A stretch of DNA of 64,000 nucleotides from Ligilactobacillus apodemi DSM 16634 = JCM 16172 (GTDB taxonomy: Bacteria > Bacillota > Bacilli > Lactobacillales > Lactobacillaceae): the NCBI RefSeq assembly GCF_001434405.1, contig NZ_AZFT01000053.1, forward strand, positions 372,001 to 436,000. Direction: 5' to 3'. A program made the translations under genes and the position numbers. The notes beneath the pieces were generated by a model. That model had not been told where the DNA came from and ran no database searches. It saw only the letters and a program-made list of their open reading frames with translations. This document shows positions 1 through 7,072 of the stretch, one piece after another. How positions within the stretch are numbered: position 1 is the first letter of the stretch; each line of letters opens with the position of its first letter.

Positions 1-1
1 C

Positions 2-961
2 ATCGGGCAACTTAGTGCAACTAAAATCGATTTACAGTTATATGAATCACTCGAAAAATTAGCACCTTTTGGAGTTGATAATGAACTGCCACTTTTTGAA
101 ATAACCGATTTTCATGCGCTTGGTGGCAAGGCAATTGGAAAACAACAAGAACACTTACGCTTAGAATTGCAAGCAGATCTTAGTGAGCAAAAGCTTACCG
201 CCTTAGATTTTGGTCTAGGGTCTGAGATTCCTGCAGTTTTAAATTCTTTAGCAACGCTTAAATTTGTTGCTGCCCTAGATAAAAATGAATGGCGTGGTCA
301 GACCAGTGTGCAATTGATGATCAAAGACCTGACAACGGCTACTACCAACAATGTACCGCAGATTCAACTTGGTCGAGCTAAAAAATTGACCACTGAAATG
401 TTTGAAAATGAGAGTACGTATGGCTTCTTTAACCCGCAGTTGGCACAAAAAATCAAAGCTCATTTACCTGCTAAAGCTCAAGTTGTTATTTTCGATGGTC
501 ACTTAGAGCCTTTGCAAGGTGAAGAATTGATTTTGGTCGATTTACCACAAAATTTAGCACAATTAGAATTCGTTTTACAGCGAGTTGATTTTAAAAAGAT
601 TACTGCCATCTTTTATACTAAAAAAACTGACTTTGCGGTTCCAGCTCGTGCAACATTTGCCCAAGTCTATAAAACCATATTTAAGCTAGGGAAGCTCGAG
701 CTACCAAAAGATTTAAACCAAGTAGCACAAGGTTTACAAATGTCAGTAGCAGAACTCACCTTAGTATTAAAAGTGTTTTTTGAAGCGGGATTTGTTACAA
801 TAGACAATGGAGTTTTGACCGGTGTTGCAGGTGCTAAAGCACATCGATTGGAAGATACAAAGAGCTATCAGGTCAGTGACCAACAAAAAAAGATGGCCGA
901 TGCATTGCTGTACAGTACTGACGATTCATTGCAACAATGGTTGTTAGGACATTTTAGTTAA
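2..961 (+). CDS. recJ: single-stranded-DNA exonuclease RecJ, C-terminal part (5' end outside window)
   Basis: The reading frame is open from the window edge, so the start and the catalytic DHH and DHHA1 motifs are not visible. The first ~20 residues lead into [12 protein letters not shown], the conserved PFGxxNxxPxF segment after the DHHA1 domain of RecJ, followed by an OB-fold segment with HLRLEL. The remaining ~220 residues match the long C-terminal extension of Firmicutes RecJ. The enzyme is a 5'-3' exonuclease on single-stranded DNA used in recombination and base-excision repair. It sits directly upstream of apt, a pairing usual in lactobacilli. The assignment rests on the OB region plus the neighbour; about 319 residues are visible. 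Confidence 0.88.
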   Translation: MGQLSATKIDLQLYESLEKLAPFGVDNELPLFEITDFHALGGKAIGKQQEHLRLELQADLSEQKLTALDFGLGSEIPAVLNSLATLKFVAALDKNEWRGQTSVQLMIKDLTTATTNNVPQIQLGRAKKLTTEMFENESTYGFFNPQLAQKIKAHLPAKAQVVIFDGHLEPLQGEELILVDLPQNLAQLEFVLQRVDFKKITAIFYTKKTDFAVPARATFAQVYKTIFKLGKLELPKDLNQVAQGLQMSVAELTLVLKVFFEAGFVTIDNGVLTGVAGAKAHRLEDTKSYQVSDQQKKMADALLYSTDDSLQQWLLGHFS

Positions 962-987
962 TGCACCGAGTAAAAGGAGAAAGAATA

Positions 988-1506
988 ATGGCTTTAGATT
1001 TAAATAAGTACGTCGCAAGCATTCCTGATTATCCAGAAAAAGGAATCATCTTTAGAGATATCACCCCATTAATGGCTGATGGCGAAGCATATCGTCAAGC
1101 TACTGACCGCATCGTCCAATTTGCCAAAGATAAAAGGGTTGAAATGGTAGCTTGCCCAGAAGCACGTGGTTTTATTGTGGGCTGTCCAGTAGCCTATGAA
1201 TTAGGTGTTGGTTTTGCGCCTGCACGTAAAGCTGGCAAATTACCGCGTGAAACGGTAGAAGCAAAATACGAATTAGAGTATGGTACTTCTGCGCTTTATA
1301 TGCATAAAGATGCTATTAAACCAGGGCAAAAAGTTTTGATCGTAGATGATCTTTTGGCTACTGGGGGAACGATCGGCGCAACTATCGACTTAGTTGAACA
1401 ACTTGGTGGTGAAGTGGTCGGCTGTGCCTTTATCATTGAATTAAAAGATTTAAATGGACGTGAACGACTTAAAGATTACGATACACTCTGTTTAATGGAA
1501 TATTAA
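988..1506 (+). CDS. apt: adenine phosphoribosyltransferase
   Basis: This cytoplasmic purine-salvage enzyme converts adenine and PRPP to AMP and pyrophosphate. The PRPP-binding motif [13 protein letters not shown] lies at residues ~116-128, and the N-terminal [17 protein letters not shown] segment is typical of Apt. The 172-residue length equals the usual family length. I start at the ATG preceded by AAAGGAGAAAGAATA; an in-frame ATG 27 nt upstream overlaps the recJ stop codon and has no Shine-Dalgarno. It is probably co-transcribed with recJ and ends just before a terminator. Confidence 0.96.
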   Translation: MALDLNKYVASIPDYPEKGIIFRDITPLMADGEAYRQATDRIVQFAKDKRVEMVACPEARGFIVGCPVAYELGVGFAPARKAGKLPRETVEAKYELEYGTSALYMHKDAIKPGQKVLIVDDLLATGGTIGATIDLVEQLGGEVVGCAFIIELKDLNGRERLKDYDTLCLMEY

Positions 1507-1514
1507 AAGCTTTT

Positions 1515-1548
1515 AGGGTTTAGTCAATGAAAATGACTGACCCTTTTT
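1515..1548 (+). terminator. intrinsic terminator after apt
   Basis: Inverted repeat AGGGTTTAGTCA / TGACTGACCCT with a 7-nt loop and one small mismatch, followed by a run of T. It separates recJ-apt from the KtrC gene. Confidence 0.75.
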
Positions 1549-1565
1549 GAGTTGAGGTGAATAAG

Positions 1566-2234
1566 ATGGAAAAACAGACATTTGCAGTGATCGGTTTAGG
1601 ACGTTTTGGTGGTAGTGTCTGTCAAACATTGGCTGATGCAGGACAAGAAGTTTTAGCGATTGATAAAGCTGAGGCACGCGTAAATGATTACAAAGATATC
1701 GCAACCCAAGCCGTTGTGGCAGACGCACAAGATGAAGATGTTTTGCGCTCGCTTGGGATCAGAAATTTTGACCATGTGATAATTGCGATCGGTGAGGATA
1801 TTCAAGCTAGTATTTTAGTGACTTTAATGGTTAAAGAACAAGGGGTAAAATACGTTACTGCCAAAGCCCAAAACGGCTATCACGCTAAAGTTTTAGAAAA
1901 ATTAGGCGTTGATCGTGTCGTTCACCCTGAACGTGATATGGGGGTACGGATCGGGCGCAGTTTGACTTCTAAAAACATGATCGATTATCTTGACTTAGAT
2001 TCAAACTTCAAGATGGCAGAAATTTTGATAACTAATCCTAAATTCTTTGGGCGCTCTTTGGCTGAATTGGATTTTCGCGATAAGTATAAATTAAATGTAA
2101 TTGCGATCGCACACAGTAAAAGTGAAATGAATCTGCCAGCAGCTGATGACGTTTTAGGACCACGTGATAGCATTTTAGTGGCTGGACCTAAGGATGCGAT
2201 CGATCAATTTGAAGATTTAATGAATTCACGTTAA
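1566..2234 (+). CDS. ktrC: KtrC-type regulatory subunit of a Ktr potassium channel (RCK/TrkA-N protein)
   Basis: A cytoplasmic gating subunit that binds nucleotides (ATP/ADP, NAD(H) or c-di-AMP in the family) and controls a membrane KtrB/D-type K+ channel. The Rossmann fingerprint GLGRFGGS is at residues 10-17 and NFDHVIIAIGEDIQAS marks the RCK-N core. HPERDMGVRIG leads into the RCK-C domain in the last ~80 residues. The 222-residue length fits. I use the ATG spaced after GAGGTGA rather than the in-frame GTG inside that Shine-Dalgarno. No channel subunit is in the window. Recalled similarity is closer to Bacillus KtrC than KtrA, so the symbol is moderately sure while the family is certain. 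Confidence 0.88.
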   Translation: MEKQTFAVIGLGRFGGSVCQTLADAGQEVLAIDKAEARVNDYKDIATQAVVADAQDEDVLRSLGIRNFDHVIIAIGEDIQASILVTLMVKEQGVKYVTAKAQNGYHAKVLEKLGVDRVVHPERDMGVRIGRSLTSKNMIDYLDLDSNFKMAEILITNPKFFGRSLAELDFRDKYKLNVIAIAHSKSEMNLPAADDVLGPRDSILVAGPKDAIDQFEDLMNSR

Positions 2235-2285
2235 TGTATTATTTTTTATTTAAATCTATAGTAAGAAATAATTATAGTGCAAAGC

Positions 2286-2314
2286 TTGTAATGCATCTGT
2301 AAATTATGTACTAT
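2286..2314 (+). promoter_or_regulatory. candidate sigma-A promoter of the dlt operon
   Basis: TTGTAA and TACTAT are separated by 17 nt, about 40 nt upstream of the dltX Shine-Dalgarno and downstream of ktrC. No operator was recognised. Confidence 0.5.
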
Positions 2315-2360
2315 TATCTACGTTAGGGAAATTAGGCCTTGAGTGTTTGGAGGCATGAAA

Positions 2361-2510
2361 ATGAAAGAAAAATGGCTGATGTTTTTAAGGAATAGCTATG
2401 TTTCGTTTACCTTAAAGACAATTTTTTATTTTATTGTATTGTTTGCATTGGTCTATTTATATAGCTATAGTGGGGTAAACCAGCCACATTTCATTTATAA
2501 TGAATTTTAG
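2361..2510 (+). CDS. dltX: DltX, small membrane protein of the D-alanylation system
   Basis: A 49-residue single-pass membrane protein. A short charged N terminus is followed by one hydrophobic segment (residues ~18-36) and the hallmark C-terminal tail HFIYNEF, which in other species contributes to D-Ala transfer with DltB/DltD. GGAGG lies 7 nt before this ATG; an ATG 6 nt upstream is too close to it. DltX normally abuts dltA, but here 247 nt separate them, including a structured leader. The diagnostic FIYNEF ending makes the call firm. Confidence 0.93.
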   Translation: MKEKWLMFLRNSYVSFTLKTIFYFIVLFALVYLYSYSGVNQPHFIYNEF

Positions 2511-2568
2511 CTGTAATAAGTACTAAAAATAAAAATGCAAAATTTACGCCTATCTTAGAAAGAAAAAC

Positions 2569-2673
2569 ATGGAAGGTGGGACGTTTTGGCTAAAGGGTAA
2601 AACTTTGGCTAGGGGAAACCGTTCTTTAAAATTTACATTATTTGTTTTAGAGAAGGGCTCAAACGTTAAGTAA
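2569..2673 (+). CDS. possible 34-codon ORF in the dltX-dltA spacer (doubtful)
   Basis: An ATG preceded by a weak AGAAAGAAA opens a 34-codon frame ending at TAA just before the dltA leader. The product would be basic and Gly/Leu-rich with no recognisable motif. The sequence holds two near-copies of TTTGGCTA about 20 nt apart, so it may be structured untranslated RNA rather than a gene. It is listed because it occupies an otherwise unexplained spacer inside a conserved operon. Confidence 0.2.
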   Translation: MEGGTFWLKGKTLARGNRSLKFTLFVLEKGSNVK

Positions 2674-2679
2674 AATCAG

Positions 2680-2760
2680 GAAAGGAAGACTATATTCTTT
2701 CTAGTTATATGGAAGATAAATCTATATAATTCCATTGTTTATATAGTGGTGAGTAACTTG
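2680..2760 (+). promoter_or_regulatory. SD-hairpin-start leader of dltA (copy 1 of 7)
   Basis: GAAAGGA (2680-2686), 2 nt, then stem ACTATAT (2689-2695) pairing perfectly with ATATAGT (2741-2747). Inside is a second stem, ATGGAA (2709-2714) with TTCCAT (2730-2735). The TTG at 2758 follows the outer stem by 10 nt, giving 12 nt from the Shine-Dalgarno if the hairpin is looped out versus ~71 nt linearly. A second possible Shine-Dalgarno, GGTGAG, lies between the stem and TTG. Confidence 0.6.
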
Positions 2761-4290
2761 TCAGAAAATTTGATCAAAATGATCGATCAATGGGCCATCA
2801 CAGAGCCAACAAAAGTTGCATATGATTATTTGGGAAAGACTAATACTTACGCTGATTTAAAAGCGTACTCAGATTCATTAGCAGCTTATTTGCAACAAAT
2901 GGCTTTGCCTAAAGGGGCACCACTGATCGTTTTTGGGGGACAAAAATTTGAAATGATCGCAGCCTTTCTTGCTGCAGTAAAAACGGGACATGCATATATT
3001 CCCGTTGATACTCATTCACCGCTTGAACGAGTTGAGATCATTAAAGAAATTGCTCAACCAGCTGCTTGCATTGCGGTGGATGAATTGCCACTTAAATTTA
3101 CAGATTTACCAGTCATTACCCCAACGCAATTAAATGAAATCTTTGCTATTAAAACACCATACCATGATGTAGCAAATTATGTAAGTGGTGATGAGAATTT
3201 TTACATTATCTTTACTTCTGGAACCACTGGTGTTCCTAAGGGCGTTCAGATCAGTCATGATAATTTAGTGAGCTTTAATAATTGGATGCAGACCGATTTT
3301 GGCTTGAGTAAAGATGGCGTATGTTTATCCCAACCACCATATTCGTTTGATTTATCGGTGATGGATCTTTATCCTACTTTAACTGCAGGAAAACGTTTAG
3401 CAGTTTTACCAAAGGAAACTACCGATAACTTTAAAGAATTGTTCAGTGTTTTACCCGAGCTTCAAGTTAGTGAGTGGGTCTCAACACCGTCATTTATGGA
3501 TATTTGTTTGTTACAGCCGACTTTTGATGCAAAACATTTACCAGCGTTGACGCACTTCTTTTTCTGTGGTGAAGAATTGACGCATAAAACAGCGGCGACA
3601 CTCAAACAACGTTTCCCACAAGCAAAGATCTTTAATACATATGGTCCAACAGAAGCAACTGTGGCTGTAAGTGCAGTAGAGATCACATCTGAAGTTTTAG
3701 AAAATTATCAACGTTTACCGATTGGGAAAGCCAAACAAGATACCCAGATCGTCTTACTTGACGAAAACGGTAAAGAAGTAGCTACTGGTGAAAGTGGTGA
3801 AATCTTGATCGTGGGTCCAAGTGTTTCTAAAGGGTATCTCAATAATTCTGAAAAAACAGCCAAGGCCTTTGTAACTTATAATGCTCGTCCAGCTTATAAA
3901 ACAGGGGACCTAGGTCAGTTTGATGAAAATGGTCAATTGTTGTATAAGGGACGAATTGATTTCCAAATTAAATTGCATGGCTTCAGAATCGAATTAGAAG
4001 ACGTTGATCATCACTTAGACAAAGTCAGTTATGTTTCGCAAGCAACTACGGTCCCACATTATGGTAAAGATCATAAAGTTAATCAATTAGTCGCTTATGT
4101 AGTTAAAGATAAAGACAAAATAGCGGAATTCGAAAGTGATTTTAAAGTAACTCAAGCAATCAAAAAAGAATTACTTGAGACAATGATGTCATATATGATG
4201 CCACAAAAATTTGTCTATGTTGATTCTTTGCCCTTGACTGCTAATGGCAAGATCGACCGCAAATCTTTGATGAAAGAGGTCAATAGCTAA
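2758..4290 (+). CDS. dltA: D-alanine--poly(phosphoribitol) ligase / D-alanine:DltC ligase
   Basis: DltA activates D-alanine with ATP and loads it on the phosphopantetheine of DltC, the first step of teichoic-acid D-alanylation; it is cytoplasmic. The ANL-family phosphate loop FTSGTTGVPKG lies at residues ~152-162, TYGPTEAT (A5) and KTGDLG (A7) follow, and the catalytic lysine is in NGKIDRK near the C terminus. I choose the TTG giving MSENLIKMIDQWA, which matches the usual DltA N terminus and fits the hairpin leader. In-frame GTGs at 2746 and 2749 lie in or against the stem. The stop overlaps the dltB start (TAATG). Confidence 0.94.
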   Translation: MSENLIKMIDQWAITEPTKVAYDYLGKTNTYADLKAYSDSLAAYLQQMALPKGAPLIVFGGQKFEMIAAFLAAVKTGHAYIPVDTHSPLERVEIIKEIAQPAACIAVDELPLKFTDLPVITPTQLNEIFAIKTPYHDVANYVSGDENFYIIFTSGTTGVPKGVQISHDNLVSFNNWMQTDFGLSKDGVCLSQPPYSFDLSVMDLYPTLTAGKRLAVLPKETTDNFKELFSVLPELQVSEWVSTPSFMDICLLQPTFDAKHLPALTHFFFCGEELTHKTAATLKQRFPQAKIFNTYGPTEATVAVSAVEITSEVLENYQRLPIGKAKQDTQIVLLDENGKEVATGESGEILIVGPSVSKGYLNNSEKTAKAFVTYNARPAYKTGDLGQFDENGQLLYKGRIDFQIKLHGFRIELEDVDHHLDKVSYVSQATTVPHYGKDHKVNQLVAYVVKDKDKIAEFESDFKVTQAIKKELLETMMSYMMPQKFVYVDSLPLTANGKIDRKSLMKEVNS

Positions 4291-5486
4291 TGCTTAATAT
4301 GCAACCATATCAAGATCCGACCTATTTCGTTTTGCTGGCGTTAGGGTTATTACCGATCATGATCGGTATGCTCTATGAAAAACGTTTTCGGGTATATGAA
4401 ACGATCATCTCGTTTTTATTTTTACTTTTGACCTTTGGTGGTGTTAAGTGGGAACAAGGGCTAGCATTAATTGCTTATACAATTTTTGAACTGCTACTCA
4501 TTTACGGGTACTTGGCATATCGTAAGCGAAAAAATGCCTCTTTAGTCTTTAACTTAGCGGTTATTTTAGCGATTTTACCGTTAGTGATCGTTAAAGTTTC
4601 ACCACTCTTTGATCAAGGGCGTGAATCAATTCTGGGCTTTTTAGGGATAAGTTATTTGACCTTTAAAGTTGTCGGGATGATCATGGAAATTAGAGACGGG
4701 ATCATTAAGGCAGTTAATTTTAAAGAAGTCGTTCACTTCTTACTTTTCTTTCCAACGATCTCATCTGGACCGATCGACCGGTATCGAAGATTTTTAGGCG
4801 ACTATCAAAAGAAAATCAAACGTGATAAGTATTTTAAGTTACTTGATAAAGCAATTTGGTACATTTTCTTAGGTTTTTTGTATAAGTTCATTTTGGCTTA
4901 CTTTTTTGGTACCTTATTATTGCCGAAAGTTTCGGCTTTAGCTTTATCACATGGTGGCTGGTCCTGGTGGGTAGTCGCTTATATGTATGTTTACGCGATG
5001 GATCTTTTCTTTGATTTTGCGGGCTACAGTTTATTTGCGGTCGGAATCAGTTATGTAATGGGGGTTGAGACCCCAATGAACTTCAATAAACCATTTATTT
5101 CTAAGAATATTAAAGATTTTTGGAATAGATGGCATATGACGTTATCGTTTTGGTTTAGAGATTATATCTACATGCGACTAGTCTTTTTCATCATGAAGAA
5201 GAAACTCATGAAAAATCGAGTTGCAATTGCTAATGTCGGTTATTTAACGCTCTTTTTGATCATGGGCTTTTGGCATGGCCTTACGTGGTATTATATTGTG
5301 TATGGTTTGTATCATGCGGTCGCAATTATTTTATGTGATGCTTGGTTAAGGTTTAAGAAAAAACACCAAGAAAAAATTCCACATAATAAGTTTACCGAAG
5401 CGCTAGCGATCTTTACGACATTTAATGTTGTATGTTTTAGTTTCTTAATATTCTCAGGATTCTTGGATAAGTTATTCTTTGTATAA
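4290..5486 (+). CDS. dltB: DltB, MBOAT-family teichoic acid D-alanyltransferase
   Basis: This polytopic membrane O-acyltransferase moves D-alanine from DltC across or onto the membrane relay towards DltD and lipoteichoic acid. It has 398 residues, many hydrophobic segments and the MBOAT core: FWNRWHMTLSFWFRDY, then GFWHGLTWYY with the invariant histidine. GPIDRYRRF is the cytoplasmic signature near the middle. Translational coupling to dltA is suggested by the TAATG overlap. The length and motifs match the family. Confidence 0.96.
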   Translation: MLNMQPYQDPTYFVLLALGLLPIMIGMLYEKRFRVYETIISFLFLLLTFGGVKWEQGLALIAYTIFELLLIYGYLAYRKRKNASLVFNLAVILAILPLVIVKVSPLFDQGRESILGFLGISYLTFKVVGMIMEIRDGIIKAVNFKEVVHFLLFFPTISSGPIDRYRRFLGDYQKKIKRDKYFKLLDKAIWYIFLGFLYKFILAYFFGTLLLPKVSALALSHGGWSWWVVAYMYVYAMDLFFDFAGYSLFAVGISYVMGVETPMNFNKPFISKNIKDFWNRWHMTLSFWFRDYIYMRLVFFIMKKKLMKNRVAIANVGYLTLFLIMGFWHGLTWYYIVYGLYHAVAIILCDAWLRFKKKHQEKIPHNKFTEALAIFTTFNVVCFSFLIFSGFLDKLFFV

Positions 5487-5511
5487 CAGATAATTTTTGG
5501 AGGTAAAAATA

Positions 5512-5742
5512 ATGCAAGATACAGTTTTAGATATTTTAGAAGAATTAACAGGCAGTGATGAAGTAAGAAATGATTTAGACATTGATATTTTTGAAACAGG
5601 TCTCTTGGACTCAATGGGAACTGTTCAAATGTTATTAGAATTACAAGCACAATGTGGAATCGACGTGCCCGTTTCTGAATTTGAAAGAACAGAATGGAAT
5701 ACGCCAAATAAGATCATTGCGAAAGTTGAAAGTATGCAATAA
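5512..5742 (+). CDS. dltC: D-alanyl carrier protein
   Basis: A 76-residue acyl-carrier-like protein carrying D-alanine on 4'-phosphopantetheine. The attachment serine is Ser34 in LLDSMGT, and the chain is acidic as expected. The start is the ATG spaced by TAAAAATA after GGAGG; an upstream in-frame ATG lies in that Shine-Dalgarno region. Its stop overlaps the dltD start. A second carrier protein, acpP, is in the window but carries DSIDLVEF instead. Confidence 0.96.
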   Translation: MQDTVLDILEELTGSDEVRNDLDIDIFETGLLDSMGTVQMLLELQAQCGIDVPVSEFERTEWNTPNKIIAKVESMQ

Positions 5743-7016
5743 TGAATACAAGAAAGAAGCTATTCAAGATTTTTGGACCAGCTGTTTTAGCAGCTGTTTT
5801 ATTGGTTCTTTTGTTGATATCACCTTTTAATTTTAGCAAGATCGATCAAAAGACACTTGAGATAGCAGCTGTTTCACAGTCAAAGAACATTTTTAAGGGA
5901 ACTGCCGTTAAGAAACAAGCGTTAGAAGAAAATTATGTGGCTTTTTTTGGGTCATCAGAATTATCACGAATGGATTCTTTTCATCCTTCTTCATTGGCTA
6001 TGCGCTATAATCGCAGTTACCGTCCGTTCTTGTTAGGGGGACCAGGTTCAACTTCACTTTCACAATTTTTTGGGATGCAAGGAATAAACCAGCAACTAAA
6101 AAATAAAAAGGCCGTTATGATCATTTCGCCACAGTGGTTTGTGAAGAAGGGAACTGATCCAGGTGCATTTAGCCTGTATTATTCTAACCTTGAAGCAGTT
6201 ACATGGTTAAAAAATGCCAAAAACGACAAAATGAGTCGTTATGCTGCAAAACGTTTGCTAAGTATGCCATCGGTACAAAATGATAAGATTTTGAAGCAAG
6301 GTATTTTACAGATCGCACAAGGTAAAAAACTACAGGGCTGGATGAAAACATACTTGAAATTGAAGTATAACCAGCTTGAACATGAAGACGAATTATTTTC
6401 AACGATGGCACTTAAGGATAATACCACTAAACTTGCTAAAGTTGCTTCCAAGTTGCCACAAGAATATAATTTTGAAAAATTGGATCTTCTTGCTTATGAA
6501 ATGGGTAAAAAACATACGACAAACAATCAGTTTGAAATTAATAACAAGTTCTTTAGTAAGAATTTAGCTAATAAGTATCAAAAACTGAAAAATAAGCAAC
6601 GTAATTATAATTACGTTAAATCGCCCGAATATGCAGACTTCCAACTGGTATTAAATCAATTTGCTCAAAATAACACGAATGTGATGTTTGTGATTCCACC
6701 GGTAAATCATAAGTGGAGTCAGTACACTGGTTTATCAGAAAAGATGTTAAAACAATTTAACAAGAAAATTAAGTATCAACTTGAACAACAAGGCTTTACT
6801 AACATCGTTGATCTTTCTAATGATGGTGGCGAAAAGTACTTCATGGAAGATACGATCCACCTAGGCTGGCGTGGTTGGTTAAAGATGGATCAAGCTGTCG
6901 CACCATTTTTAACAAAGGAACAAAAATCACCTAACTATAAGATCAATAATTACTTCTATAGTAAAGAGTGGCAAAATCTCAGTGGTTCGAGTTTAAACGC
7001 TGTGACTCAACAATAA
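5742..7016 (+). CDS. dltD: DltD, D-alanyl transfer protein (extracytoplasmic, membrane-anchored)
   Basis: A final-step factor of lipoteichoic acid D-alanylation. One N-terminal membrane anchor (residues ~9-30) is followed by an SGNH-hydrolase-like extracellular domain. The nucleophile is in FFGSSELSR (Ser71/72) and the Asp-His pair is in EDTIHLGWRGW near residue 370, the signature of DltD. The 424-residue length is normal. It starts on the TAATG overlap with dltC and is the last gene of the operon before a terminator shared with the convergent gene. Confidence 0.95.
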   Translation: MNTRKKLFKIFGPAVLAAVLLVLLLISPFNFSKIDQKTLEIAAVSQSKNIFKGTAVKKQALEENYVAFFGSSELSRMDSFHPSSLAMRYNRSYRPFLLGGPGSTSLSQFFGMQGINQQLKNKKAVMIISPQWFVKKGTDPGAFSLYYSNLEAVTWLKNAKNDKMSRYAAKRLLSMPSVQNDKILKQGILQIAQGKKLQGWMKTYLKLKYNQLEHEDELFSTMALKDNTTKLAKVASKLPQEYNFEKLDLLAYEMGKKHTTNNQFEINNKFFSKNLANKYQKLKNKQRNYNYVKSPEYADFQLVLNQFAQNNTNVMFVIPPVNHKWSQYTGLSEKMLKQFNKKIKYQLEQQGFTNIVDLSNDGGEKYFMEDTIHLGWRGWLKMDQAVAPFLTKEQKSPNYKINNYFYSKEWQNLSGSSLNAVTQQ

Positions 7017-7023
7017 AATAATT

Positions 7024-7062
7024 AAAAAAGCGAACCGCCCATGTAGAGCGATTCGCTTTTTT
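7024..7062. terminator. bidirectional terminator between dltD and the yfhO-like gene
   Basis: AAAAAAGCGAA and TTCGCTTTTTT flank a 17-nt loop. The A-run and T-run on either side let it serve both convergent transcripts. Confidence 0.85.
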
Positions 7063-7072
7063 GTTGTGCTTA

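Noticed and set aside
5312-5707. 131-codon minus-strand frame over dltB-dltC
   Set aside because: Antisense to conserved dlt genes and without start signals or motifs.
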